Source: Pseudoalteromonas shioyasakiensis (GTDB taxonomy: Bacteria; Pseudomonadota; Gammaproteobacteria; Enterobacterales; Alteromonadaceae). From it: a DNA stretch of 64,000 nucleotides. The DNA lies in assembly GCF_001550135.1 (NCBI RefSeq), contig NZ_LRUE01000015.1, forward strand, positions 1 through 64,000, in the 5' to 3' direction. The notes beneath the pieces were generated by a model. That model saw only the letters and a list, made by a program, of their open reading frames with translations. It ran no database searches and was not told where the DNA came from. Within the stretch, counting starts at the first letter, position 1; each line of letters opens with the position of its first letter. Below, in pieces: positions 48,000-57,573 of this stretch. Position numbers and translations under genes: made by a program.

Positions 48000-49200
48000 G
48001 TGCTATATTTTTATAGATGGTTTAGAAGAAAAACCCGTTATCTGTGGTTACTTTAAATTAGATAATCAATCAGGTCGAGGTGAGTTCAACTATGGTAAGA
48101 GCTATTTAGCCCGAGACGATGCCTTTGCTCTAGATCCAATACATCTGCCACTAAAATCGGGGGTTTTCAGTTACAGCGCAAACAGAGGTGTATTTGGCGT
48201 ATTGAGTGATGCCGGAGCTGACTCGTGGGGACGTAAGTTAATTCTTTCGCTTCATAATACAAAACCTAAAAACGAGTTAGAGTTTTTATTAGCTGGCTCT
48301 GGGTATGGTGTCGGAGCTCTTGTTTTTAGCCTTTCGCGAAGTGCCTCAAAACATAAAACTAACAAAAACACCTTGTCTGATTTAGCCTTGCTAGATCAAG
48401 CTAAAGATGACTTGCTAGCGAATAAAACAATTTCAGATGAAGCTAAGAAAGCATTTGAGTTTGGCCAAAGCATGGGGGGAGCTAGGCCAAAGACCTCTAT
48501 ACAAATTGACAACAAACTCTACTTAGCAAAATTCAATCGCCAAGATGACTTATTCAATCTAGTCAGAGCCGAGCATGCTGCAATGAAAATGGCGGAACAT
48601 CTTGGTATTCGAACGGCTCCTACCTTTATTCATAAAACACATACCGGTGATGTGCTACTTGTTGAGCGGTTTGATGTTAGTAATGGGTTACCAACACACC
48701 ACTTTTTAAGTGCAAATAGCTTACTGCAAAAACCCAAAGTTGCTATGAGTGATCTTTCAAGTGACTACTCATATGGTCAGTTAGCTGAATTTATTAGGCA
48801 TCAAACGATGCAAAATGCAGGTGATGCTGAAGAGTTGTTTAAGCGAATGGTGTTCAATGCGTATATTGGTAATACAGATGATCACACTCACAATCATGCA
48901 TTCCTATATTCATTTTCACAAAAAAATTGGCGATTAAGTCCAGCCTATGACATCACTCCAATCAACAACTCAAAACAACATGGTTTGGGCTTTGGCGATG
49001 ATGGGCGTTATGCAAGTAAAAGCAATTTTTTATCTCAGGCTAAGCGATTTGGACTAGCAACTTCAGCAGCAAAAAAGATCATTAAAGAGATTGAAGAATA
49101 TTGCAAAGATTGGCCGATTCACTTTAAACATTTTGCAGACGTTAGTGATGAAGATATCACCCGTTTAAAAGGTGTAATTCCTGAAATAAATGAAGAGTAA
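47989..49200 (+). CDS. HipA-like serine/threonine kinase toxin
   Basis: This protein of about 403 residues belongs to the HipA kinase family. It has an N-terminal HipA_N-type region (GVFGVLSDAGADSWGRKL), a glycine-rich SMGGARPKTSI loop, ATP-site lysine in LYLAKF, ERFDV, catalytic loop FNAYIGNTDDHTHNHAF, and metal-binding Asp in LSPAYDITP. The frame opens at 47938. ATG at 47989 (or 47986) follows AGGA and gives the compact start MTSECY. It overlaps the antitoxin gene by 11 bases, so the pair is coupled. HipA toxins phosphorylate tRNA synthetases and cause growth arrest; the target here is unknown. The intact kinase motifs suggest it is functional. Confidence 0.88.
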   Translation: MTSECYIFIDGLEEKPVICGYFKLDNQSGRGEFNYGKSYLARDDAFALDPIHLPLKSGVFSYSANRGVFGVLSDAGADSWGRKLILSLHNTKPKNELEFLLAGSGYGVGALVFSLSRSASKHKTNKNTLSDLALLDQAKDDLLANKTISDEAKKAFEFGQSMGGARPKTSIQIDNKLYLAKFNRQDDLFNLVRAEHAAMKMAEHLGIRTAPTFIHKTHTGDVLLVERFDVSNGLPTHHFLSANSLLQKPKVAMSDLSSDYSYGQLAEFIRHQTMQNAGDAEELFKRMVFNAYIGNTDDHTHNHAFLYSFSQKNWRLSPAYDITPINNSKQHGLGFGDDGRYASKSNFLSQAKRFGLATSAAKKIIKEIEEYCKDWPIHFKHFADVSDEDITRLKGVIPEINEE

Positions 49201-49490
49201 TAGCGCGAAACAAGTTTCACGCCTACGTTTTATCCCGCGTCATAGGCGCTAAGCTTTGGGTTCTAAGACGCGATGTAAAATCGCTGCTACCTCGAATCTC
49301 GTTACTCTCACCTTTCCCCTTGTAACTCGCTAACTTAAGACAATTCCCGGCTAAAGCCAGTCCTACGGGGGAAACATTAGGGTTTAGGTGCTAGACTTTG
49401 GGCTCTGAGACGCGATGTAAAATCGCTGCTACCTCGAACCTCGAACCTCGCATCTCGAAACTTGCTAACTTTACTCTCGCTAACTTTCAC
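49201..49490. repeat. Repeat island 10
   Basis: This 322-bp gap holds a composite unit with a shortened left arm (TTTATCCCGCGTCAT near 49228) and a complete right arm (49267-49290). A CCCGGCTAAAGCCAG element lies near 49348 and a second GACGCG...GCTGCTAC arm near 49408. The C/T tail reaches the terminator. No gene. Confidence 0.85.
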
Positions 49491-49493
49491 CCA

Positions 49494-49520
49494 TAAAAAA
49501 AGCAGCTGGGCTGCTCTTTT
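49494..49520 (-). terminator. Terminator of the SnoaL-like gene
   Basis: The stem AGCAGC / GCTGCT has a TGGG-type loop and runs of A and T on both sides, and it reads as a minus-strand terminator. Confidence 0.7.
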
Positions 49521-49522
49521 TT

Positions 49523-50341
49523 CTAACGGAAGAATAACACTTTGGTTATTTTGCCATTTTCTATTTTGTAGCTGGTAACGAACTCAGAGCGCTTGTCGAC
49601 GACTTTAGGGTCTTGTGTACAGGTTTCAGAGAGTTCGTGATCAATCACGATGTTGCCAAGTACAATGCGTTTAATTGGCGATGATTTAATGCACTTTAGC
49701 TTTTTAAACATGATGCCGTATCGTGCAATGAGTTTTTCTTTACCGGTGAACATCAACTCATTCGGGAATGTATAAAACTCAACGTTTTCATCGTACATCT
49801 TAATAAAAGCATCAATGTTACGAGCATTATAAGCTGCAATCAGCTGTTCAATAACCGCCATCGATTCACGTGACTGACGTGCTTTTTCTTGCTGCTTCGC
49901 TGTTAGTGCTTCTTTAGCTTGGTTAACGGCTTTTTCTGCTTCTGCAACGGCTTGCTGTTTTTCGGCAACTGTTTTTGGTTGCTCTGCAGGTGCAGGGGTT
50001 TGTGTACCGAGTACTTTGCTATCATCAACTTCTGCAACCGCTTTTAAGGCTGCGGCTGTCGCTTTTTGTTCGTCGTTGCTTGCGGTTGTTTCACTCGTTG
50101 TCTTCGCAGCTTCTTCAGCTTTTTCTCCTACTTGAGCGGCTTCTACAGTCGCTTTTTCAGTTTCAGACGCTGATTTTTGCTCTGTAGCTGGCTTTTCTTC
50201 AATAAACTCTAAGCTAGGTACGTCCTTCTTTTCGGCTTTTTGTTCATTGCTTGTTTGAGGTTGGGTTTGTTCGGTGGTTTCGTCACTTGCAATTGACTGC
50301 CAAGAGAGTAATAAACTGATTGCAAAAAATAACGGTTTCAT
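49523..50341 (-). CDS. Exported protein with SnoaL-like C-terminal domain
   Basis: This protein has about 272 residues with a signal peptide (MKPLFFAISLLLSWQSIAS). A long Ala/Glu/Lys/Thr-rich low-complexity region (20-170) follows. The C-terminal domain of about 110 residues is of the SnoaL / nuclear-transport-factor-2 fold: VIEQLIAAYNARNIDAFIKMYDENVEFYTFP, KEKLIARYG, YKIENGKITKVLFFR. Such domains bind small molecules or act as enzymes, but the function is not readable. The frame extends to 50419; ATG at 50341 has AGGAAA upstream and a proper signal peptide. Confidence 0.83.
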   Translation of the reverse strand: MKPLFFAISLLLSWQSIASDETTEQTQPQTSNEQKAEKKDVPSLEFIEEKPATEQKSASETEKATVEAAQVGEKAEEAAKTTSETTASNDEQKATAAALKAVAEVDDSKVLGTQTPAPAEQPKTVAEKQQAVAEAEKAVNQAKEALTAKQQEKARQSRESMAVIEQLIAAYNARNIDAFIKMYDENVEFYTFPNELMFTGKEKLIARYGIMFKKLKCIKSSPIKRIVLGNIVIDHELSETCTQDPKVVDKRSEFVTSYKIENGKITKVLFFR

Positions 50342-50412
50342 ACTTTTCCTAAATGCATCATTCCTGATTTGAGGCGCTAAGGTAGCAAATTCTAGCTGTT
50401 TGGCATAGTTTT

Positions 50413-51153
50413 TTACCAATATTGCTCTACTGTGATCTGCCCTGGTTCACGGCGTCTGTTGCGGCTAAAACCAAGCTCTAACAAAATAGCCGTAGTATCT
50501 TTTACCATTTGTGGGTTACCGCAAATCATAAATTGTGCGGTATCAGGTACAGTTGGGCGCCCTATTACATCAAATAAACGATGATCTTTAATTACGTCTG
50601 TGATCCGGCCATTAAAACCGATAGTGGCTGACTCTCGGCTGACTACAGGCGAATAGTAAAGATTTGGGTACTGCAGCTGTAGCGCTTTAATGCGCTCTTG
50701 ATAACTTAAGTCCTCGTTAAGACGCACTCCATGCACTAAATGAACATGCTCAAACTTTTGCCACACTTCGCCCTGCTCTAATATTGAAATAAAAGGGCCA
50801 AGCGCAGTACCTGTACTCAGCATATAAAGCTGCTCACTGCTTGGTACTTCATCAAGGGTAAAAAAGCCTGTCGCGCGGCGCTCTATAGTCACTGAGTCAC
50901 CCGGCTTTAATTGTGCGAGTTGCTGAGAAAGTTGTCCGTCTTTCACATTAATAAGATAAAATTCGAGGTCGGGATTGTTCGGCGCATTTACATAAGAATA
51001 TGCACGAGCTACACGTTTATCACCCACTTGCATCGCAAGCTTTGTAAACTGCCCCGCCGTGAATGGCTCGACATCGGCATTAACGATTAAGCTAAATAAT
51101 GAGTCGGTCCACCATTTAACGTCTTTTACCTTAGCTTCAACCCAATTAGACAT
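50413..51153 (-). CDS. fpr: Ferredoxin-NADP+ reductase
   Basis: This FAD flavoprotein has 246 residues and moves electrons between NADPH and ferredoxin or flavodoxin. Motifs are the FAD-binding RAYSYVNAP (near 49), TGFFTLDEV, the NADP-binding LSTGTALGPF (near 108), CGNPQMV (near 213), and the bacterial-type C-terminal end VEQYW. The frame extends to 51195; ATG at 51153 has GAGGAT in front. There is no signal peptide, so it is cytoplasmic. Confidence 0.93.
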   Translation of the reverse strand: MSNWVEAKVKDVKWWTDSLFSLIVNADVEPFTAGQFTKLAMQVGDKRVARAYSYVNAPNNPDLEFYLINVKDGQLSQQLAQLKPGDSVTIERRATGFFTLDEVPSSEQLYMLSTGTALGPFISILEQGEVWQKFEHVHLVHGVRLNEDLSYQERIKALQLQYPNLYYSPVVSRESATIGFNGRITDVIKDHRLFDVIGRPTVPDTAQFMICGNPQMVKDTTAILLELGFSRNRRREPGQITVEQYW

Positions 51154-51270
51154 ACACATCCTCAATTGTTGTTCCTCTATTAAAGGTGGCAACAATTGCT
51201 TGAATTTTCAAGTTTTAAGAGGCGGATGCGAGATGCGGACAGGATTTTACGCGAGGTAAATAAGTAGCTA

Positions 51271-51297
51271 TAAAAAAAGCCGCATAAATGCGGCTTT
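51271..51297 (-). terminator. Terminator of the deoBD operon
   Basis: The stem AAAGCCGCAT / ATGCGGCTTT is followed by a T run on the minus strand, 68 bp past the deoD stop. Confidence 0.85.
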
Positions 51298-51364
51298 GAG
51301 GTTAGTCTCACTTCACTTTGGGCGTGTTTCCAAATTTCAGTGAATACGTTACCAAGGAACTTAT

Positions 51365-52066
51365 TTAAATTGATTCTAAAGCAATTTTAACCATTTCGTT
51401 AAAAGTGCTTTGGCGCTCTTCACTTGGTGTCGCTTCACCAGTGATTACGTGGTCACTCACAGTAAATAGTGCCATCGCTTTTGCGCCGTATTCAGCGGCT
51501 ACGCCGTACATGCCAGCTGTTTCCATATCAACAGCAAGTACGCCTAGCTTGTCTAATTCTTGATAGAATGTATTATCTGCTTGGTAGAATGTATCTGTTG
51601 TAAATACATTACCTACCTTAGCTTCAATGCCTAATTCTTTTGCTGCGTTTACGCCGTTAAGTAGTAAACCGAAATCAGCAATTGCGGCAAAGTCGTAACC
51701 ACGTACACGCGCACGGTTTACGTTTGAATCTGTGCTTGCACCTTGTGCAAAGATAACGTCACGAATTTTGATATCGCTACCAATACCGCCACAGGTACCA
51801 ATACGAATTAGATTTTTAACGCCGTAACTAACGATCAATTCACGGGCATAAATTGACATTGATGGAATACCCATCCCAGAGCCCATAATACTCACTGGTT
51901 TACCTTTGTAGGTACCGGTAAAACCATACATATTACGAACGCCTGTTACTTGTTTTGCGTCATCTAAAAAGTTTTCAGCAATGTATTGAGCGCGAAGCGG
52001 ATCACCCGGCATTAATACCGTTTCTGCAAATTCGCCTACATTGGCGCTGATATGAGGAGTACTCAT
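51365..52066 (-). CDS. deoD: Purine nucleoside phosphorylase, DeoD type
   Basis: DeoD phosphorolyses purine (deoxy)ribonucleosides to base and (deoxy)ribose 1-phosphate. The 233-residue protein follows the E. coli hexameric type: phosphate-binding [51 protein letters not shown], and [10 protein letters not shown] with the catalytic Asp. Its ATG overlaps the deoB stop by one base (TAATG), so translation is coupled. The product feeds DeoB directly. Confidence 0.97.
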   Translation of the reverse strand: MSTPHISANVGEFAETVLMPGDPLRAQYIAENFLDDAKQVTGVRNMYGFTGTYKGKPVSIMGSGMGIPSMSIYARELIVSYGVKNLIRIGTCGGIGSDIKIRDVIFAQGASTDSNVNRARVRGYDFAAIADFGLLLNGVNAAKELGIEAKVGNVFTTDTFYQADNTFYQELDKLGVLAVDMETAGMYGVAAEYGAKAMALFTVSDHVITGEATPSEERQSTFNEMVKIALESI

Positions 52067-53295
52067 TATTGGTTTCCTTTTTTGTTCGCTAATAGCTTGT
52101 CGTTAAAACTATCACCGTATTCAAGTGCAGGAAGATTAAACCACTGGGCAAGGGTTTGACCTATGTCTGCAAAACTAGCTCGTTCTCCAAGCGGGGTGTT
52201 TGTCATTCCCGGTTGGTATGCAAGTACTGGCACGTATTCACGTGTATGGTCAGTGCCTGCTGCTGTTGGATCACATCCGTGATCGGCAGTGATAATTAAC
52301 ACATCATCACTATTTAGCTGATTTAAGATAGTCGGTAGATAATCATCAAACTCTTTTAATGCTTTAGCATAGCCAACTGCATTACGGCGATGACCGTACT
52401 TTTCATCAAAATCAACTAAGTTTGTAAAAATCAAACTATGGTCAGGTGCGCTTGCAATTACTTCTGAGGTTTTCTCAAGTAAGTTCATTAGCCCTGGCGC
52501 TTTGTGTTTTTGGGTGATGCCTTGGTGCGCATAGATATCGGCAATTTTACCAATACTGATCACTTCACCGCCGTCTTGCGATAATTTATCAAGCAAGGTT
52601 GGCGACGGTGGCAGCACCGAATAGTCACGACGATTGCCTGTACGGGCAAAATCGTCACGGCTCGAACCCAAAAATGGCCGCGCAATCACTCTTCCTATGT
52701 TCATTTCATCAAGCAGCGCCCGTGCGATTTCGCAAACCTGATAAAGTTTCTCCAGTCCAAATGATTCTTCGTGCGCGGCTATTTGAAACACGCTATCAAC
52801 TGAGGTGTAGCAAATCGGCATACCGGTTTGCATGTGTTCTTCACCTAGCTGTTCTAAAATGGTTGTTCCTGAGGCATAACAGTTACCTAAAATGCCAGGA
52901 ATCTCAGCGCGAGCAATTAGCTCATCAACAAATTCTTGTGGAAAACACGGCTGTGTATTAGGGAAGTAACCCCAATCAAATAACACAGGTACACCGGCCA
53001 TTTCCCAGTGCCCTGAAGGCGTGTCTTTACCACTTGATAACTCTTTAGCGTAACCCCATGCGCCAATAGGTGCTTGGCGGTCACTAACTAAACAAGGCTC
53101 TTTGCCTGCGGCTTCGCATGCATCAGCTAAACCTAAACGGGTAAGATTAGGTAGCGATAAGTGCTCACCTGTTTCTTCTGCATAGGCTTTAAGTAAATGA
53201 GCAAAGGTATTTGCGCCTACATCACCAAACTTCTCTGCGTCAGGTGCTGCGCCAATTCCTAGGCTATCTGCCATTAAGATGAGTGCTCTTGCCAT
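52066..53295 (-). CDS. deoB: Phosphopentomutase
   Basis: DeoB converts (deoxy)ribose 1-phosphate to the 5-phosphate using manganese. The 409-residue length matches the family. Motifs are [18 protein letters not shown] (metal Asp), [14 protein letters not shown] (phosphothreonine), [14 protein letters not shown], and [10 protein letters not shown]...[15 protein letters not shown] precedes the ATG. It is the first gene of deoB-deoD, divergent from udk-nupC across 191 bp, so nucleoside uptake and breakdown are arranged around one regulatory region. Confidence 0.97.
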   Translation of the reverse strand: MARALILMADSLGIGAAPDAEKFGDVGANTFAHLLKAYAEETGEHLSLPNLTRLGLADACEAAGKEPCLVSDRQAPIGAWGYAKELSSGKDTPSGHWEMAGVPVLFDWGYFPNTQPCFPQEFVDELIARAEIPGILGNCYASGTTILEQLGEEHMQTGMPICYTSVDSVFQIAAHEESFGLEKLYQVCEIARALLDEMNIGRVIARPFLGSSRDDFARTGNRRDYSVLPPSPTLLDKLSQDGGEVISIGKIADIYAHQGITQKHKAPGLMNLLEKTSEVIASAPDHSLIFTNLVDFDEKYGHRRNAVGYAKALKEFDDYLPTILNQLNSDDVLIITADHGCDPTAAGTDHTREYVPVLAYQPGMTNTPLGERASFADIGQTLAQWFNLPALEYGDSFNDKLLANKKGNQ

Positions 53296-53348
53296 GGGTA
53301 CCTCGTTATCAATATGTGAATACTTTATATGCTCTTCGAATTTTTGGT

Positions 53349-53366
53349 ACAGGACATAAGTCCTGT
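53349..53366. promoter_or_regulatory. Inverted repeat in the deoB-udk divergent region
   Basis: ACAGGAC ATAA GTCCTGT is a perfect seven-base inverted repeat 54 bp before deoB and about 120 bp before udk. It may be an operator for both units. A half-matching CRP-like TGTGA...TAACA lies at 53441-53456, closer to udk. Both are suggestions from symmetry only. Confidence 0.4.
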
Positions 53367-53486
53367 TTCATAAAACAGAAACATTATAAATTTGCATCTC
53401 TAAGCGAAGCAAAAGAGATTAATCGTGTCTTTTTTGCTATTGTGATCTACCTAACAATGTTTCCTTCTGTGTGGGCGAGAACTTTA

Positions 53487-54116
53487 GTGACACGAACAAT
53501 TATAGCTATTGCTGGCGCATCTGCGTCGGGCAAGTCTCTTTTTAGCAAGACAATTTATAACGAATTAGTCAATGAGCTTGAACCGGGCGCGATCGCAGTG
53601 ATCGAAGAAGATGCTTATTACAAAGACCAGTCGCATTTGCCGTTTGACCATCGAACGCAAACCAATTACGACCATCCTGATGCTTTCGAGCATGAGCTTT
53701 TGCATGAGCACTTACTTCAATTGCGCGCTGGAAAATCAGTAGACGTACCAACTTATGACTATGCAATGCATACCCGTAGCGATGAAACGCGTCGAGTGGC
53801 ACCTGCAAAAGTACTTATCGTTGAAGGTATTTTGCTATTGAGTGATCCGGCACTTCGAAAAGAATTTGATATTAAGGTGTTCATTGATACACCGTTAGAT
53901 ATCTGCCTTATGCGCCGTATGCAACGAGATATGGAGCAGCGTGGCAGAACATTACAGTCCGTTGTTGATCAATATCAAGCGACAGTGCGACCTATGTTTT
54001 ATCAGTTTATTGAGCCATCAAAGCACAAAGCTGATCTCGTAGTCACACGCGGCGGTATGAATCGCGTTGCCATTGATATAATTAAAAGTAAAATAAAATA
54101 TTTACTGCAACAATAA
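53487..54116 (+). CDS. udk: Uridine/cytidine kinase
   Basis: Udk phosphorylates uridine and cytidine with ATP or GTP, the entry step of pyrimidine salvage. The 209-residue product matches E. coli Udk: P-loop GASASGKS, YYKDQSHL, TNYDHPDAF, YDYAMHTR, VEGILLL, FIDTPLDICLMRRMQRD, and RGGMNRVAID. The frame is open from 53283, but the family start corresponds to GTG at 53487, with a weak GCGAGA ribosome site. An upstream ATG at 53457 is the alternative. It lies 18 bp before nupC. Confidence 0.95.
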   Translation: MTRTIIAIAGASASGKSLFSKTIYNELVNELEPGAIAVIEEDAYYKDQSHLPFDHRTQTNYDHPDAFEHELLHEHLLQLRAGKSVDVPTYDYAMHTRSDETRRVAPAKVLIVEGILLLSDPALRKEFDIKVFIDTPLDICLMRRMQRDMEQRGRTLQSVVDQYQATVRPMFYQFIEPSKHKADLVVTRGGMNRVAIDIIKSKIKYLLQQ

Positions 54117-54134
54117 CAACGGGAAACAGTCAGT

Positions 54135-55358
54135 ATGACAACATTTATGAGCTTAGTAGGCATTGTTGTGCTACTAGGCATTGCTTTTGCGGCTTCTACG
54201 AACCGTAAAGCAATTAATTTAAGAACTGTAGGCATCGCCTTTTTACTTCAAGTGTTAATTGGTGGCTTTGTCTTGTTCTTTGAAGTGGGCAAAAACGTAC
54301 TGGCAAGTATGTCGCGAGGAGTCTCATCAGTTATTGGTTATGCCAATGACGGGATTAGCTTCTTATTTGGCTCACTGGCATCGCAAGATACTTTAGGGTT
54401 TATTTTTGCGATTCAAGTATTGCCCGTTATCGTGTTCTTCTCAGCACTCGTAGCTGTGTTGTATCACATCGGGGTGATGGATTGGATAATCAAGATTCTA
54501 GGCGGTGGCTTACAAAAGCTATTGAAAACCTCGCGCCCTGAATCGCTTTCTGCAACCGCCAATATTTTCGTTGGCCAAACAGAAGCACCATTGATTGTTA
54601 AACCATTTATCGCCAGCATGACTAAGTCAGAGCTATTTGCGGTAATGGTAGGTGGTCTTGCTACCGTGGCCGGGTCTGTTATGGCAGGTTACGTAACAAT
54701 TGGTGTAGAGCTTAAATACTTAATTGCAGCCAGCTTTATGGCAGCACCAGGTGGTTTCTTAATGGCAAAAATGATTGTGCCAGAGACCGAAACACCGAAA
54801 GAAGATTTAGCTGATTTAGACGTACAAGAAGAAAAACCGGTTAACGTAATTGATGCAGCCGCATCAGGTGCCGCAAACGGTATGCAACTAGCACTGAACG
54901 TAGGTGCGATGTTACTTGCTTTCGTAGCACTTATTGCACTTCTAAATGGGTTATTAGGCGGTATTGGTGGTTGGTTTGATCATCCAACATTAACGCTACA
55001 AGAAATTTTAGGTTACGTATTCGCTCCAGTTGCATGGTTATTAGGTGTACCGTGGAACGAAGCTGTAATCGCAGGCAGTTTTATAGGTCAGAAGGTTGTA
55101 GTTAACGAATTCGTTGCTTACCTCGACTTTATTAATTATCGCGATACGTTAAGTGCGCACACACAAGCGATTGTCACATTCGCGTTATGTGGGTTTGCTA
55201 ACTTATCATCGATAGCAATTTTACTAGGTGGATTAGGCGGTATGGCGCCTAGTCGGCGAAAGGATATCGCACGCTTAGGGCTCAGGGCAGTGTTAGCAGG
55301 ATCTATGGCTAACCTCATGAGTGCAGCAATTGCAGGTTTTTTCCTCTCGCTAGCTTAG
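54135..55358 (+). CDS. nupC: NupC-family concentrative nucleoside transporter
   Basis: This 407-residue inner-membrane nucleoside symporter of the CNT family has about ten hydrophobic segments. Conserved motifs are [12 protein letters not shown] and MAGYVTIGV in the transport core, and [25 protein letters not shown] sequence near residue 310. It is second in the udk-nupC operon: uptake followed by phosphorylation. Together with deoB-deoD on the other side it forms a complete salvage divergon. A terminator follows at 55447. Confidence 0.93.
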   Translation: MTTFMSLVGIVVLLGIAFAASTNRKAINLRTVGIAFLLQVLIGGFVLFFEVGKNVLASMSRGVSSVIGYANDGISFLFGSLASQDTLGFIFAIQVLPVIVFFSALVAVLYHIGVMDWIIKILGGGLQKLLKTSRPESLSATANIFVGQTEAPLIVKPFIASMTKSELFAVMVGGLATVAGSVMAGYVTIGVELKYLIAASFMAAPGGFLMAKMIVPETETPKEDLADLDVQEEKPVNVIDAAASGAANGMQLALNVGAMLLAFVALIALLNGLLGGIGGWFDHPTLTLQEILGYVFAPVAWLLGVPWNEAVIAGSFIGQKVVVNEFVAYLDFINYRDTLSAHTQAIVTFALCGFANLSSIAILLGGLGGMAPSRRKDIARLGLRAVLAGSMANLMSAAIAGFFLSLA

Positions 55359-55446
55359 AAACTTAATGAGATGAGCCGTAGTTGCAAAACAATAGGATAG
55401 GACTTTAAGGGGTTAAAGGTCTATCTGACTTGAACGATACTTCACC

Positions 55447-55467
55447 AAGGGCCGCAAGGCCCTTTTA
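55447..55467 (+). terminator. Terminator of udk-nupC
   Basis: The stem AAGGGCC / GGCCCTT has tetraloop GCAA and is followed by TTT. Confidence 0.8.
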
Positions 55468-55515
55468 TCGTTTTATGTGCTAAGATTTAATTACTAAGTC
55501 CTTTTAAGTACATAA

Positions 55516-56247
55516 ATGAACTATTTACGACTTTATTTACTAATTCTTTTCTTTAGTTGGCCAGCACTGAGTAAGCCGACCCTAACCGTTGTGACTGAAC
55601 TGTCGCCACCTAATCAAACTCTAATCAATAACCAAGTTGCCGGTGAAAGCACCAAGCTTGTGAAAGCCATTTTTGCTAAAGCTAATTTGAACGCGAATAT
55701 AGAGCTTTACCCTTGGGCCCGTGCTTACAATATGGCACTGAAGAAACCGAATATCTTTATTTACAGTATGGCGAAAACCGCTGAGCGCGAAAAACACTTT
55801 CATTGGATTGGTGAAGTGGCAACCTACCAAATGGGCTTTGTTAAGTTGAGCTCTCGCAGCGATATAAACATCACTGAAAACGAGCAAGCTAAGCAATATA
55901 AAATAGCGGTTCAGCGTCATGACCTAGCGGCGCAGCGTTTAACAGAGCGTGGTTATACAGTGGTATATACCTCTGATATCAATAAATCGTATCAGCTGTT
56001 GATGTCGGGCAAGGTTGATTTAATTATTGATGATAAGAACTATATTGCGGCCATGGCTGAGCAATTAGCACTGGATGAAACTCGTTTCAGCTTTGCTCAT
56101 GCAATCGACTTTTTAACCATGAAAGGCTATCTTGCCGCAAATATTAATACCGACCAACGTTATGTCGATGCCTTAAAGGCTGCGTTTAATGAGGTGGTTA
56201 TGACACCAAGATACAATGCAGTGATGATGCTCGCGCAGCGACCTTAA
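55516..56247 (+). CDS. Periplasmic solute-binding-like protein
   Basis: This 243-residue protein has a signal peptide (MNYLRLYLLILFFSWPALS). Its mature part has the pattern of extracellular solute-binding family 3 (TVVTELSPPNQTL, GESTKLVKAIFAKANL, YPWARAYNMAL, SMAKTAEREKHFHWIG, DLIIDDKNY). No ABC permease genes are next to it, so it is an orphan and may be a sensor. It is convergent with a similar gene, and the two coding ends overlap by four bases. Similarity between the two (YPWARAY against LPWSRAY) suggests old duplication. Confidence 0.85.
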   Translation: MNYLRLYLLILFFSWPALSKPTLTVVTELSPPNQTLINNQVAGESTKLVKAIFAKANLNANIELYPWARAYNMALKKPNIFIYSMAKTAEREKHFHWIGEVATYQMGFVKLSSRSDINITENEQAKQYKIAVQRHDLAAQRLTERGYTVVYTSDINKSYQLLMSGKVDLIIDDKNYIAAMAEQLALDETRFSFAHAIDFLTMKGYLAANINTDQRYVDALKAAFNEVVMTPRYNAVMMLAQRP

Positions 56248-56975
56248 TTCGCTTTGTATTGCTCAATATAAGTCTCTAATAACCCTTGTTTACTGAGCTT
56301 GTCATAACTTGCCTGTAATCGGCTTACAAGCTCTTCGGGTAAGGCCTTATTTAAGGCTAGAAAGTTTCCTACCGTGCCATTAAGAGGCAACTCAACTAAC
56401 TTAACCACTTCTCGCCCTTGGTGACCATACTGCATTAATTGGTAATTAAACGACAGCTCCGAGCCAATAATGAGCTCTATTTTATTTTTGAAAAATAAAT
56501 TAATGCACTCGTAATAGTGGCTTACTTTGAGAAGATTTTTTTCACCTTCAAAGCCAATGCTTTCTACAAACTTTTCGTAAATGCTATCTCTGACAACACA
56601 TAAGCTATGATCTTTTACTTGCGATAAATCGATTGGATTAATACGGTCATTTGATTGTAAGCGATAAAAAAAGTTACGAGAGGAAGCCATTGGACCAATC
56701 CACTTGAATAACTCTTCACGGTCGGGAATACGTGCTGTAGAGACCAGACCTGACAGCGGCTTTTGCTGGGCTAAGTGATACGCCCGAGACCAAGGTAAGA
56801 GCTCGAATTGACATTCAATGTCTGCATCAACACACATTGCTTTAACAAACTCGAGGTTTATGCCTTCTAAATGCCCTTTATTTGAGAAGTTATACGGCGG
56901 AAATTGCTCGGTGTAGATGGTGACACTATCTTTTGCCAATACTACAGGTGCAAAGCTTAGGCATGCTAACAACAA
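56244..56975 (-). CDS. Periplasmic solute-binding-like protein
   Basis: This protein has about 243 residues of the same family as its convergent neighbour: TIYTEQFPPYNFSN, LEGINLEFVKAMC, LPWSRAYHLAQ, TARIPDREELFKWIG, ELIIGSELSF. The signal sequence is hydrophobic, but the start is unclear. TTG at 56975 is the first usual start after an in-frame stop at 57002-57000, and there is no clear ribosome site. An earlier ATT at 56990 would give a fuller signal peptide. Orphan binding protein without a permease. Confidence 0.82.
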   Translation of the reverse strand: MLLACLSFAPVVLAKDSVTIYTEQFPPYNFSNKGHLEGINLEFVKAMCVDADIECQFELLPWSRAYHLAQQKPLSGLVSTARIPDREELFKWIGPMASSRNFFYRLQSNDRINPIDLSQVKDHSLCVVRDSIYEKFVESIGFEGEKNLLKVSHYYECINLFFKNKIELIIGSELSFNYQLMQYGHQGREVVKLVELPLNGTVGNFLALNKALPEELVSRLQASYDKLSKQGLLETYIEQYKAN

Positions 56976-57060
56976 ATATTTTAAGATAATTAATACACTC
57001 TAATGACATAGCTGCATTAAATATAGAAATATTCACTAGCTCAGTCAATTTTTAGGCATA

Positions 57061-57087
57061 AAAAAAGCAAGCCGTAGCTTGCTTCTT
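57061..57087 (-). terminator. Terminator of the cold-shock gene
   Basis: The stem AAGCAAGC / GCTTGCTT has loop CGTA and is followed by a run of T on the minus strand. Confidence 0.82.
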
Positions 57088-57110
57088 CTCAACTTTACTT
57101 TTCAGTAAAA

Positions 57111-57320
57111 TTATAGCGGCTTGATGTTGTCCGCTTGAGGGCCTTTTTGACCTTGTGATAGAGTGAACTCTACACGTTGGCCTTCAGCTAAAGTTTTGAA
57201 ACCTTCAGATTGGATAGCGCTGAAGTGAGCGAAAACGTCTGGACCATTTTCTTGCTCGATGAAACCAAAACCTTTAGATTCGTTAAACCACTTAACTGTA
57301 CCTGCAACAACGTTAGACAT
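57111..57320 (-). CDS. CspA-family cold-shock protein
   Basis: This 69-residue single OB fold binds single-stranded RNA and DNA. It has the RNP1-like KGFGFI and RNP2-like VFAHFSAI motifs, and the family start GTVKWFNES. The frame has ATG codons at 57326 and 57320; the second is better placed relative to AGGA and matches relatives. A consensus promoter at 57479-57506 leaves a leader of about 150 bases, the length typical of cspA-type mRNAs that respond to cold. Confidence 0.96.
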   Translation of the reverse strand: MSNVVAGTVKWFNESKGFGFIEQENGPDVFAHFSAIQSEGFKTLAEGQRVEFTLSQGQKGPQADNIKPL

Positions 57321-57478
57321 AGTCATATTCCTGATATAAAAAATTAAATATTGCCCGTAGTGGGCGGGTGTAGCAAAAAATCAGATGGAACTTAAAAACT
57401 TCAGGACGGTACTACAAGTATTACTTATACAACAACGAAATAAAGATTTATTAATTACACGCTTTTTAGCTACCGCTC

Positions 57479-57506
57479 ACTATATAGAGTTGCCAGAATA
57501 TGTCAA
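57479..57506 (-). promoter_or_regulatory. Sigma70-type promoter of the cold-shock gene
   Basis: On the minus strand, a consensus TTGACA (57506-57501) is followed after 16 bases by TATAGT (57484-57479). The predicted start near 57472 gives a leader of about 150 bases before the ATG at 57320. Confidence 0.7.
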
Positions 57507-57573
57507 ATACTATCGTTTGCTTAGGCTATATAAACTGGGCACTTGAGCTACATTAAAGTAACTAAAACAATCC

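Noticed and set aside
53283..53486. N-terminal 68-codon extension of udk
   Set aside because: It overlaps the deoB start and the regulatory gap, and is absent from the family; GTG at 53487 gives the normal length.
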